The notes under the pieces: model-generated
The model's input: the letters and a program-made list of their open reading frames with translations, nothing else
Databases searched by the model: none
Told to the model about the DNA's origin: nothing
Position numbers and translations under genes: made by a program
In this document: piece by piece, positions 54,219-62,947 of the stretch
Numbering within the stretch: position 1 is the first letter of the stretch
How the letters are laid out: every line of letters starts with the position of its first letter
Source of the DNA: Bacteroidia bacterium
GTDB taxonomy: Bacteria; Bacteroidota; Bacteroidia; J057
DNA: 64,000 bases
Direction: 5' to 3'
Assembly (NCBI GenBank): GCA_041391665.1
Contig: JAWKNO010000002.1
Location: 2,666,001 to 2,730,000 of the forward strand

Positions 54219-54701
54219 TTATTCCCTTCGAAAATCTTTTTTCCCGCCCGTTTTTTCGATGAGTTTTGTTTCCCGGATGATGATATCGTGGGAAAATGCC
54301 TTGCACATATCGTAAATGGTCAGCGCTGCGACGGAGGCTCCGGTCAGGGCTTCCATTTCTACTCCGGTTTTGGCAAAAACACGACTCGTGCAGTCAATGA
54401 CAATTTCCTTCTGTTCATTTACCTCAATTTCTACTGAAACGTGATCCAGTCCGATAGGATGACAGAGGGGAATCAGTTCACCGGTTTTTTTTGCCGCCAT
54501 AATACCTGCTATGATCGCTGTTTGGAAGACGGGCCCTTTGGGAACGACAATCTCTTTGCCTGAAAGTTTTTCCAGGATTTCTTCTCCAACCACAATGATC
54601 GTACGCGCTTTAGCGGTGCGCAGGGTGGCCGTTTTTTGCCCGACATCCACCATTGCCGGATTACCGGAATCATCGAGATGTGTAAATTTCTTCTGTGCCA
54701 T
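54219..54701 (-). CDS. moaC: cyclic pyranopterin monophosphate synthase
   Basis: A 160-aa MoaC: MVDVGQKTATLRTAKA near the start, AAKKTGELIPLCHPIGLD near residues 69-86 and GVEMEALTGASVAALTIYDM near 111-130, with the catalytic Lys in DMCK. It makes the pterin precursor together with MoaA, which is not encoded here. Divergent from moeA with a 58-bp gap that must contain both promoters; I see no room for a Moco riboswitch. Confidence 0.96.
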   Translation of the reverse strand: MAQKKFTHLDDSGNPAMVDVGQKTATLRTAKARTIIVVGEEILEKLSGKEIVVPKGPVFQTAIIAGIMAAKKTGELIPLCHPIGLDHVSVEIEVNEQKEIVIDCTSRVFAKTGVEMEALTGASVAALTIYDMCKAFSHDIIIRETKLIEKTGGKKDFRRE

Positions 54702-54759
54702 ACGGCAAAGTTAAGCCCTGTTGGTTAACTTTCCATCCCCAAGTGTTTAAACCATAGAA

Positions 54760-55998
54760 ATGATGATTTCTGTAAAAGAAGCTGCCGAATCGATTTTGTC
54801 CTCCCCCATGTCATTGCCTGATGAAACCGTGAGTTTGCAGGAAGCCAACGGGCGCGTATTGAGGGAAAACATTACTGCAGACAGGGATTTTCCTCCCTTC
54901 GACCGGGTGATGATGGATGGAATAGCCATCAGTTATGAGACTTTTACCATGGGTTTGCGGGTGTTTCCGGTTCAGGAGACAATGGGGGCGGGAGCAACTG
55001 CCGTAAAACTCAACCATCCCGGCCATTGTATAGAAGTGATGACAGGCGCGGTTTTACCAGCCGGTACGGATACGGTGATTCGCTATGAAGATCTGGAATT
55101 CAACCGCACGGATGAACCACAGGTGGTAAAGATTATGATGGACAGGGTGCGTTTTGGGCAAAATGTTCATCGACAAGGATCTGACCAAAAAGCCGGAGAT
55201 ATATTGGTTGCGGCAGGCGAGAAGATCGGTCCGCCAGAGATCGGCGTAGCGGCTACTGTTGGCAAAACCCATTTGAAGGTAGCGGCATTCCCTCGGATAG
55301 CGATTATTTCGACCGGGGATGAAATCGTCAAAGTTGAAGAAACCCCGTTGGCCCATCAGATCAGATCTTCGAATGCAGAAGTGCTGATGGTTTCCCTGCT
55401 GGAAATGGGGATCAACAGCGACCGTTACCATCTGGCAGACAATGAGGAAGTGATTTACCGGGAACTCAGCAAAATACTTGAAAATTATGAGGTAATCATT
55501 CTTTCGGGGGGTGTTTCCAAAGGGAAATATGACTTTATCCCCGAAACGCTGGAAAAACACGGGGTAAAAAAACGTTTCCATCAGGTAAGCCAGCGGCCCG
55601 GAAAACCCTTTTGGTTTGGCGTAAAAGGCGACAACGAGCGCGTGGTATTTGCTTTGCCGGGAAACCCCGTTTCCACGTATGTCAACTTTCTTCGATACTT
55701 TCGGCCATGGATGAAAAAGAGCCTGGGCCTGTCAGAAGCGCAGCCATTCTACGCAACATTGGCTGAGGATTTTACCTTTGGTCCACCGCTGACTTTTTTC
55801 CTTCAGGTAAGGGTGGAGACAGGAGACGACGGCCATTTATTTGCGTTTCCCGACCCGGGAAACGGAAGCGGAGACCATGCCAGCCTGGTGAGAAGCAACG
55901 GATTTCTGGAGTTGCCGGCGGAGCGGAGCGAGTTTGTGGCGGGAGAAAGTTTTCCCCTGTGGCTTTATCGGGGATTGGCGGGGGGGAATGCTATTTAG
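54760..55998 (+). CDS. moeA: molybdopterin molybdenumtransferase
   Basis: A 412-aa MoeA that inserts molybdate into adenylated molybdopterin. FPPFDRVMMDGIAI near residue 45, GAVLPAGTDTVIRYED near 95, STGDEIVKVEE near 187, ILSGGVSKGKYDF near 246 and ALPGNPVSTY near 305 are characteristic. The final domain IV spans about 335-412. Its last 4 bp overlap the convergent modC stop. Confidence 0.95.
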   Translation: MMISVKEAAESILSSPMSLPDETVSLQEANGRVLRENITADRDFPPFDRVMMDGIAISYETFTMGLRVFPVQETMGAGATAVKLNHPGHCIEVMTGAVLPAGTDTVIRYEDLEFNRTDEPQVVKIMMDRVRFGQNVHRQGSDQKAGDILVAAGEKIGPPEIGVAATVGKTHLKVAAFPRIAIISTGDEIVKVEETPLAHQIRSSNAEVLMVSLLEMGINSDRYHLADNEEVIYRELSKILENYEVIILSGGVSKGKYDFIPETLEKHGVKKRFHQVSQRPGKPFWFGVKGDNERVVFALPGNPVSTYVNFLRYFRPWMKKSLGLSEAQPFYATLAEDFTFGPPLTFFLQVRVETGDDGHLFAFPDPGNGSGDHASLVRSNGFLELPAERSEFVAGESFPLWLYRGLAGGNAI

Positions 55999-56810
55999 CG
56001 GGGCGAAATTTCAATCACTTCCCCAACCTCACATTCGCCGGCGTAGTCGATGGTGAGGATTTGATCGCCGACCAATACCCGGACTTTGCCGGGTGCAGGT
56101 ATGGCAATTACTTCTGCCCGAATCCGCTGCTGGCCTTCGGCTCCAAATAATGTTTCAGGTGTGCCCCGAAATTGTACTTTTCCTCTGTCGAGGACGATCA
56201 CTTCATCTGCCAGCCGGGCAACTTCCCCCGGGTCATGGCTAATAATCAGGGTGGTGCAACCCAACCTTTCCTGAAATCTTTTGAGATCCTGCTGCAATTG
56301 CAACCGCAAAGGCCTGTCCAGCGCTGCCAGCGGCTCATCCAGCAACAAAATCTTTGGTTTACGCAAAAATGCCCGCGCCAGCGCAACCCGCTGCTGCTGT
56401 CCACCCGAAAGGGTAACTGGTCGCTGCTGTTCCAGCCCACGGAGATTCATCTCTTCGATGATGGCAGAAACTTCCGCTTTTGCGTGTTTTTTTTCTGCCG
56501 CAAAATGAAGATTCTGACTGACCGTCATATGGGGGAATAATCCATAGTCCTGAAAAACCATTCCCACCGACCGCTGCTGCGGTGGAAGGGAAATGTTCCG
56601 GCTGCTGTCATACCAGACCGCAGATTCTATGGTGATCTTTCCGCTTTCAGGCATCATCAGTCCGGCAATCATTCGCAGCAGGCTAGTTTTCCCCGCACCT
56701 GAAGGGCCCATGACTGCCAGTACTTTTCCTGCTTTCAGCGGAATATCGGTTTCCAACCGGTACTTCCCTCCCGGCCCATCAAGGGTTTTTATCAGATGAA
56801 TGGATAACAC
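55995..56810 (-). CDS. modC: molybdate ABC transporter ATP-binding protein
   Basis: A 271-aa ATPase: Walker A GPSGAGKTSLL (34-44), Q-loop FQDYGLF near 86, signature LSGGQQQRVALARAF near 132, Walker B ILLLDEPLAALD near 155. A short TOBE-like domain at 215-271 fits molybdate transport. Its stop overlaps the convergent moeA by 4 bp, and it lies 6 bp downstream of modB. Confidence 0.9.
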   Translation of the reverse strand: MLSIHLIKTLDGPGGKYRLETDIPLKAGKVLAVMGPSGAGKTSLLRMIAGLMMPESGKITIESAVWYDSSRNISLPPQQRSVGMVFQDYGLFPHMTVSQNLHFAAEKKHAKAEVSAIIEEMNLRGLEQQRPVTLSGGQQQRVALARAFLRKPKILLLDEPLAALDRPLRLQLQQDLKRFQERLGCTTLIISHDPGEVARLADEVIVLDRGKVQFRGTPETLFGAEGQQRIRAEVIAIPAPGKVRVLVGDQILTIDYAGECEVGEVIEISPR

Positions 56811-56816
56811 GATGGG

Positions 56817-57485
56817 TCAGAATAAAGTAGTTCGTTTTTCCCTCGAAAAAATATATACGCCGGCCAGTAGGGCTGCTGAAATACCGAGCAATACCAGGGC
56901 ATATTGGTCGGCCGCTGCGTAGTGCAGGGAGGTCATCTCTTCAAACAGTGCAATGGAGGCGACTTTGGTCTCCCCGGGTATGCTGCCGCCAATCATCAGT
57001 ACAAGCCCAAATTCGCCCATCGTGTGGGCAAACGCCATCATGATTCCCGCGATGACCGAATTTCTGATATTGGGCAATAGCACCCTGCGATAAGTCTCCC
57101 ATCGTGTTTTCCCCAGTGTAAATGCCGCATCTGTATAACTTTTGGGTAATCCTTCCAATGCAGAAATCACCGGATTGGCCAGAAAGGGCAGACTAAAGAT
57201 TACTGACCCCAGCACGAGGCCTGCAAAACTGAATGCTACCCGAAAATGCAGCCATTCCCCCAATAGTTTTCCTGTAAATCCTTCCGGGCGAAAGGCGACC
57301 AGAAGATAGTATCCCAAAACTGTAGGGGGAAGTACCAATGGAAGACTGATCAGGGCTTTGGCCAATGGGCGGACTTTCGATCCGTGAAAATGCAGCAGGT
57401 AGATGATGGGAAACCCCAGCAATACCAAAATGACCGTGGTAATAACCGCTAATTTTACACTCAAATACAAAGGTAACCAGACCAT
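56817..57485 (-). CDS. modB: molybdate ABC transporter permease
   Basis: A 222-aa protein with five hydrophobic helices and the permease EAA-type motif EGLPKSYTDAAFTLGKTRWE near residue 115. LPLVLPPTVLGYYLL near 48-62 is typical of ModB. It is paired with modC. A periplasmic binding protein gene (modA) is not next to it; upstream lies an unrelated minus-strand gene. Confidence 0.9.
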   Translation of the reverse strand: MVWLPLYLSVKLAVITTVILVLLGFPIIYLLHFHGSKVRPLAKALISLPLVLPPTVLGYYLLVAFRPEGFTGKLLGEWLHFRVAFSFAGLVLGSVIFSLPFLANPVISALEGLPKSYTDAAFTLGKTRWETYRRVLLPNIRNSVIAGIMMAFAHTMGEFGLVLMIGGSIPGETKVASIALFEEMTSLHYAAADQYALVLLGISAALLAGVYIFSREKRTTLF

Positions 57486-57501
57486 GCGACAAAAGTAGGG
57501 A

Positions 57502-59847
57502 TTAGTTATGAGTAGTTATATCTATACTCACAACTTTAAACTCTGTTCGCCGGTTGAGTTGTTTGTTTTCCCGGGTGTCATTGGGGGCTACGGGCTGTTG
57601 CTCTCCATATCCTTTTGCGATGAGTCTTTGGGGTTCGATACCAGCGGCGGTCAGATAATCGACTACTGATTTAGCCCGGTTGTCGGACAAAACGAGGTTG
57701 TAATCATCGGATGCGTCGCTATCTGTATGACCTGATATTTCGACCTTGAGGGTAGGGTTTTGTTGCATGATTTCGAGCATCCGGTCCAGCTCCTCTATCG
57801 ATTCTGGTCTCAGGGTAGCCTTGTCCACATCGTAATAAATATTCTCCAGTACGATATGCGCCTCTGCTTCCAGCGGAAGCAGATAGATATCGTGGATTTT
57901 TCCCATTTCAGGGTCGCTTTGGCGAAGGGTGAGCTCCGAAACGTTAAAGAAATACCCTTTGGCGATGGTGCTAAACCGATAACCGCCATACGGAAGGCAG
58001 ACTTCATAATGTCCGGCAGCATCTACCCGAAATTTTTTCACCCGGTTGCCGTCCTGATCCCTGATGACAATGCCTGCAAAGGGAATGTATTCACGGGTTT
58101 TGTCGTCAAAAACGGTTCCGCTGATACAAATATGGTTGGGAGGAACTTTCGTTTCCAGCTCGATATTTACGACCAGTCCGTCCGGATGGTGAGTTTCATT
58201 GAGGTCAAAATAGCGGAACTCATCGCGGTACCGGGGAAAAGTTGCGCTCGCTTCATATCCCTGGTCAAAGGGAAGCTCCTGGCGGTAATAGCCCTTTTCA
58301 TCTGCAGTAATTTCGGTGATCCATTCTCCCAAACGATTTCTCAGCGTAACAATCGCACCGGGCAGGGGTCTGCGTGTGTCTTTGTCTCTGACCGTGCCAT
58401 GAACAAATGCGCCTTTAGGCAGGGATAAATAAATATCGTGGGTAATGTCTTGTTCGGGAAATGTTACTTCTTCCTGATGCAGCGGAAAGCCTGGCGTTCG
58501 GACAATAAGGGTATAGGTTTTTTTAGGTTTGGGGCAGAACTGGTATTCGCCACTGGCATTGCTTCGGCTGGTTTCCAGGGTTTCTTCTTTGTAGCGGATG
58601 CTAATGGGGGCGAGGGGAATAATCTTCCCTGTTTCTTTGTTGTAGATTTTTCCCCGGATGCAGTATCTCGGCCCTTCTGCCGGGCGCTCGTCCGCAGAGA
58701 TATTTCGGTGAATATTGATGTTTTGGTCGTTGATGGAGGCCGTTACAATATCGTCGTCTCCGTCTCCGTCAAAATCTGCGGCATCTATCCCTGCATTCCA
58801 GTTTCCTGATTTTAGCTCGATCCTTTCTCCGAATACCCCTTTCCCGTTATTGAGATGAAAGCTAATGGCGTGGTCTACGGTCGAACAGGTGACGATATCG
58901 GGATCGCCGTCGAGGTCAAAGTCCCGGATTACCAGGGCAAAGTTATGGTCTCCGGAAATGATTTCCTGCTCCCGCAGAAAAGAACCATCTCCCTTATTCA
59001 GGTGGATGCATAGTTTTTTGTCCATGTAAGACGCCGACGCGATGTCCAGTGTTCCGTCCTGATCCAAGTCGGCAAGTCCAAGGCCCCAGTTGGCCGCTCC
59101 CGAACGCAGTGACTGCGGATGGTGAAATTTTCCATTTCCTGCACTGAGATGATAATATACCCGGCCATCATCGCAACCCGCCACAATATCTGGCAGACCA
59201 TCGCCATTGAGGTCTCCGGCTCTTACACTGCGGGGCTTGTCACCGGTATGTACAGGTACAGCCATTCCCAATTTTCCCTTTCCGTCGCCGTAGTGGATAT
59301 TGACCGAATTGCCTGAAACACAGGCTACCAAAATGTCCTGATGGCCGTCCTGATTCATATCTGCGGCATATACATCATGGGCCATGACTCCGGTTGAAAT
59401 AACCAACGGCTGCCCCATATTGCCTTTGCCGTCATTGAGCAAGATGCATAGTTTGCCCAACAAGGTTACAGCCGCAATGTCAGGCGCTCCATCTTCATTG
59501 GCATCGATAATGCAAACCGCGCGATTTTGGGGTTGAGTGGCAAAAGCCTGGTGAATGCCAAAATTGCCTTTGCCATCATTATAGTTGATATGAATTTTGC
59601 CATCTGTTTTTGATGCAGATATTACATCGGGATACCCGTCGCGGTTGATGTCCGCTGCGACAGTATTCCAGTTTTGTTCACCTGCCTGAAAACTATATAC
59701 CGGGAGAAATACGGTATGCGAAATAAATATTGTACTATCTTCGCCAGAAAGATTAGAAACCTGAGACAACAGCTTTCCCGGCACAATGAATATATAAAGA
59801 AGAAATACCAGAGGCCAAAGCGGAAGGTGTAAGACTTTTTTTATCAT
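57502..59847 (-). CDS. FG-GAP/VCBS repeat protein with carboxypeptidase-like domains and OmpA domain
   Basis: About 781 aa from the ATG at 59847, which gives a proper signal peptide (MIKKVLHLPLWPLVFLLYIF); an ATG at 59994 would add 49 non-signal residues. Domain order: seven or so FG-GAP/VCBS repeats with Ca-binding-like D.N.DG..D motifs (about 50-380), three carboxypeptidase-regulatory-like beta-sandwiches (about 390-640), and an OmpA C-terminal domain (about 670-775; NPTLKVEISGHTDSDASDDY, NKQLNRRTEFKV). A large periplasmic or surface protein anchored to peptidoglycan; partner unknown. Confidence 0.88.
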   Translation of the reverse strand: MIKKVLHLPLWPLVFLLYIFIVPGKLLSQVSNLSGEDSTIFISHTVFLPVYSFQAGEQNWNTVAADINRDGYPDVISASKTDGKIHINYNDGKGNFGIHQAFATQPQNRAVCIIDANEDGAPDIAAVTLLGKLCILLNDGKGNMGQPLVISTGVMAHDVYAADMNQDGHQDILVACVSGNSVNIHYGDGKGKLGMAVPVHTGDKPRSVRAGDLNGDGLPDIVAGCDDGRVYYHLSAGNGKFHHPQSLRSGAANWGLGLADLDQDGTLDIASASYMDKKLCIHLNKGDGSFLREQEIISGDHNFALVIRDFDLDGDPDIVTCSTVDHAISFHLNNGKGVFGERIELKSGNWNAGIDAADFDGDGDDDIVTASINDQNINIHRNISADERPAEGPRYCIRGKIYNKETGKIIPLAPISIRYKEETLETSRSNASGEYQFCPKPKKTYTLIVRTPGFPLHQEEVTFPEQDITHDIYLSLPKGAFVHGTVRDKDTRRPLPGAIVTLRNRLGEWITEITADEKGYYRQELPFDQGYEASATFPRYRDEFRYFDLNETHHPDGLVVNIELETKVPPNHICISGTVFDDKTREYIPFAGIVIRDQDGNRVKKFRVDAAGHYEVCLPYGGYRFSTIAKGYFFNVSELTLRQSDPEMGKIHDIYLLPLEAEAHIVLENIYYDVDKATLRPESIEELDRMLEIMQQNPTLKVEISGHTDSDASDDYNLVLSDNRAKSVVDYLTAAGIEPQRLIAKGYGEQQPVAPNDTRENKQLNRRTEFKVVSIDITTHN

Positions 59848-59924
59848 AAGAAACTCATGAGTCTGCTTCTCAGCAATTACAATACTATGTATATTTTGAA
59901 AATTCGGGAGTTTAATATTTTCGT

Positions 59925-61952
59925 ATGCCTTACATGTTTCAAAGAAGTTTTCTTTTTGTCTGTTTTCTGCTGATTTTTTCTGATGCAACTGCACAAACTA
60001 TACCGCAGGATACCGTCCCCGCAAATGATACGATTTCTGTTAACATTCGGGAAATTGTCATTTCTGCCGGATATCTGGCCGGGCCCAATACCCCTGTAGC
60101 TTTTCATGATGTGTCTGTGGTGGATCTGGACAACAAAAATGCTGGCCAGGAACCCTCATTTCTGCTCAGTGAAACACCTGCGATCACGGTTTATTCTGAT
60201 GCCGGAAGTGCGTATGGCTATGCATATTTTCGCCTCCGGGGCATCGATCAGACGAGGATCAATATGACACTCGACGGTGTGCCGCTCAATGAACCGGAAG
60301 ATCAGGGGGTATATTTTTCCAACTATCCTGATTTCCTCAATTCTGTCGGTAAGATTCAGATTCAGCGCGGAATTGGCACTTCAAAAAACGGTAGTGCCAG
60401 TTATGGGGGAAGTCTGGCATTTTCTTCTCCGGATTTAAATGATTCTTCTCAGACGGTCATTGGTCTTACTCTGGGCTCTTTTAATATGTACCGGATGTTT
60501 GCAGAGCACAATTCCGGCATCAAAAACGGAAAAGGACTATATGTGCGCGGGTCATTTCTGCATGCAGATGGGTATAAGGAGCGTTCAGCCCATACTTCTG
60601 GTTCTTTGTTTTACAGCGCCGGGAAGTATGGGGAAAAGTACTCATTGAAACTCACCGGCTTTGCCGGGCAGCAGCGCAACGAACTTGCGTGGCTGGGCGT
60701 GTCGCTGGATATAATCAATCGTAATCCCCGTACCAATGGCAACGCCAATGAAAACGACCAGTTTACCCAGTCGCTTACCCAGTTACAGCATATCTGGTCG
60801 CCCACCCGGAGGAGTACATTTCGATCCAGCCTCTTTTACAATTATCTCAGGGGAAACTATGACTTCGACTACCTGAATTTTTTGGGAGAACCTTCCACGG
60901 AAGAATTATATAATTACGCATTTGAGTCCCATTTTGGAGGTTTTTTTTCCAACTACACCTTTGAGTCAGGTAATTTCCTCTGGACTACGGGCCTGCAGGT
61001 AAATCAGTACGCAAGAACTCACACAGGAAGTGAAAAAAGCCTGGGTGAATTGTATAAAAACACCGGGTATAAAAAAGATTTCAGTGCTTTTTCAAAAGTG
61101 GCTTATTCCTTCAGAAAATTTGTGGTCTATGGCGATGTACAAGGGCGTTCTACCCGTTTTGATTATAAAGGGAGTGTGGCGTTCCCGGGTATTTCGTGGC
61201 AGTTTTTGAATCCTAAAGCTGGCATTATTTGGAATGCAGGCCCTCATGTCAGCTTCTATTACAGCCTGGGCCGTACGGGGCGTGAACCTACGCGCAATGA
61301 TATGTTTGCCGGTTCGGATGACCTTATGGCTGATAGTCTGGGAAATTATATCGCGGGTATTACTAACCCGGAGTTTGTTACTGATCACGAGTTGGGACTC
61401 CGGTTTTCCCGCGGCCGGCTGAAAGCCAGCCTCAATTTGTATTATATGGATTTTGAGAATGAGATTGTACTGGTGGGCGAATTTGGCCCCAATGGCCTTG
61501 CGCTGAGCAATAATGTCGACCAAAGCATACGTACAGGGATAGAGGCAGATATCGAATGGCGTCTTTTACAGTGGTTGAAAATGACGGGTAATATTTCATT
61601 AAACCGGAGTCTGATTCTGGAGCAGGCGATTCAATTTGTGCCGGTACTTACCCCCCGCCTGATTGTCAATCAGGAATGGGTATATGTCGGAAAACGTTTT
61701 GAGGCAGGCGTTTCCGGGCGTTATCAGAGTACTTCTTTTATTGACTTTGCCAATCAAAATGAAGTGGATGGGTATTTTCTGTTAAACTGTCGGGCAACAT
61801 TTTCGTTAAAACAATGGAGTTTTACATTACTGGTCAACAATCTGACCAATACCCGGTACTTCAACAGTGGATATATCGATGTGGTGGGAACACCCCGATA
61901 TTTTGTTCAGGCACCGGCCAACGTTGCGGGAATGATTCGTTTTTCTTTATAA
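59925..61952 (+). CDS. TonB-dependent outer-membrane receptor
   Basis: A 675-aa receptor with a signal peptide (residues 1-24). It has a TonB-box-like stretch (VNIREIVISAG), a plug domain (about 35-160; FRLRGIDQTRINMTLDGVPL and ASYGGSLAFSSPDLN) and a beta-barrel ending in VAGMIRFSL. It lacks the N-terminal carboxypeptidase-like domain of the receptor at 19.6-22.5 kb, so it is more like vitamin, metal or siderophore receptors; ligand unknown. It is followed 9 bp later by a small gene and is divergent from the FG-GAP/OmpA gene. Confidence 0.92.
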   Translation: MPYMFQRSFLFVCFLLIFSDATAQTIPQDTVPANDTISVNIREIVISAGYLAGPNTPVAFHDVSVVDLDNKNAGQEPSFLLSETPAITVYSDAGSAYGYAYFRLRGIDQTRINMTLDGVPLNEPEDQGVYFSNYPDFLNSVGKIQIQRGIGTSKNGSASYGGSLAFSSPDLNDSSQTVIGLTLGSFNMYRMFAEHNSGIKNGKGLYVRGSFLHADGYKERSAHTSGSLFYSAGKYGEKYSLKLTGFAGQQRNELAWLGVSLDIINRNPRTNGNANENDQFTQSLTQLQHIWSPTRRSTFRSSLFYNYLRGNYDFDYLNFLGEPSTEELYNYAFESHFGGFFSNYTFESGNFLWTTGLQVNQYARTHTGSEKSLGELYKNTGYKKDFSAFSKVAYSFRKFVVYGDVQGRSTRFDYKGSVAFPGISWQFLNPKAGIIWNAGPHVSFYYSLGRTGREPTRNDMFAGSDDLMADSLGNYIAGITNPEFVTDHELGLRFSRGRLKASLNLYYMDFENEIVLVGEFGPNGLALSNNVDQSIRTGIEADIEWRLLQWLKMTGNISLNRSLILEQAIQFVPVLTPRLIVNQEWVYVGKRFEAGVSGRYQSTSFIDFANQNEVDGYFLLNCRATFSLKQWSFTLLVNNLTNTRYFNSGYIDVVGTPRYFVQAPANVAGMIRFSL

Positions 61953-61961
61953 GTGTCGCAA

Positions 61962-62177
61962 ATGAAAAATTACCAACGCGCAATCAGACGGCATCACCGT
62001 GAGCGCCTTTTGCAAAAGCGGAAAAATTATTGGGGAAATGACCGGGTCCATGAAATCAAAGCCAATGTGATCAATACCCCTAAGCCATGCTCTTGTTTTA
62101 TGTGTGGAAATCCGCGCAAATACTGGAATGAAAAGACGGTTCAGGAGCGTCGGTTTGCGCTGGACTGGGTTGCATGA
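61962..62177 (+). CDS. small cysteine-motif protein, 71 aa
   Basis: A basic protein starting MKNYQRAIRRHHRERLLQKR (ATG at 61962; a GTG at 61953 is possible) with a conserved-looking CSCFMCGNPRKYW motif near residue 45 that could bind zinc. I have seen this motif in uncharacterised bacterial small proteins but no function is known. It lies 9 bp after the TonB receptor gene. Confidence 0.75.
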   Translation: MKNYQRAIRRHHRERLLQKRKNYWGNDRVHEIKANVINTPKPCSCFMCGNPRKYWNEKTVQERRFALDWVA

Positions 62178-62178
62178 A

Positions 62179-62209
62179 AAGGGCTGTCTTTTATATAAAA
62201 ACAGCCCTT
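62179..62209. terminator. terminator hairpin between convergent genes
   Basis: AAGGGCTGT (62179-62187) pairs with ACAGCCCTT (62201-62209). It lies between the small cysteine-motif gene (plus) and a minus-strand gene ending at 62241. A T-tract follows the arm only on the minus strand. Confidence 0.65.
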
Positions 62210-62240
62210 CGCGTTTGATAATGTATGATTGTGGAATGCC

Positions 62241-62546
62241 TTAGTTATGCTTTTTGCGGTAAATATTGCGGCTTGCGCGGTTTTGCCTGGCATTTAATAC
62301 CGCTCTTTCTCCCGGGGTTACGGTTCCGTCTGACTTGGCGATTTTTTTCCCGCGATTGATTCTGCGTTGCTGTTTGGCAAGCGCCCGTGTTTCTGCCTTT
62401 GTCAGCGATCCCGATTGTACACCCTGCCTGATTCTTTTGGTCTGGTGAACCTGAGTATGTGTGACATGGGGGGTAGCGGTCTGAGCACTTGCGGTAAAAA
62501 CAATACCACCAAAGAAAAGCAGCAGCGCAACAAGTTTGATTTTCAT
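62241..62546 (-). CDS. small basic periplasmic protein, 101 aa
   Basis: It has a signal peptide (residues 1-21, TASAQ) followed by a Lys/Arg-rich helical domain with an internally repeated pattern SGSLTKAETRAL and DGTVTPGERAVL, which resembles degenerate EF-hand-like helix-loop-helix pairs. The end is NRASRNIYRKKHN. Such small secreted proteins occur widely in Bacteroidota and proteobacteria without known function. Monocistronic. Confidence 0.75.
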   Translation of the reverse strand: MKIKLVALLLFFGGIVFTASAQTATPHVTHTQVHQTKRIRQGVQSGSLTKAETRALAKQQRRINRGKKIAKSDGTVTPGERAVLNARQNRASRNIYRKKHN

Positions 62547-62632
62547 TGTAGTAAAATTAAGTGTTTGAAGTTGTTGTTACTGCTTGGATGGTTTTGCCTG
62601 GAAAAGGTTTAATCTGGCGACAGAATTTTTTA

Positions 62633-62942
62633 CGGAATTATAAACTTATTGGGACATAGAATAGGCATCGATCACAAAGAAACCGCCAATGAGCGAAACT
62701 CTGCGAAACTCTGCGTGTACTTTGCGAAAATCTGCGTTTTACGTGTATTTATTTGTCTTTGACAAGTAAACATGGGGTTCACGCAGAGGACGCAAAGTAC
62801 ACGCAGAGGACGCAAAGTTTACGTATCTGCTAAGGCAGACGCAGCGTATTTTTGTCTACGCTTGCGTAATTTCCTGTCTGCCTTAGCAGATGCCGTTCCT
62901 TCATTCGAAAAATCCCTTTATCCCAATTACTTTATAATTCCG
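62633..62942. mobile_element. MITE-like element, copy 3 (310 bp)
   Basis: Same terminal inverted repeats (left CGGAATTATAAACTTATTGG, reversed right CGGAATTATAAAGTAATTGG) and a perfect 8-bp duplication ATTTTTTA (62625-62632 and 62943-62950). The interior differs from copies 1 and 2: it has CTCTGCG/GACGCAAAG direct repeats and a 14-bp inverted repeat CTGCTAAGGCAGAC facing GTCTGCCTTAGCAG. The right duplication contains the stop codon of the efflux adaptor gene. Confidence 0.85.
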
Positions 62943-62947
62943 ATTTT

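Noticed and set aside
54702..54759. Moco riboswitch before moaC or moeA
   Set aside because: The divergent gap is only 58 bp, too short for that structure plus promoters.
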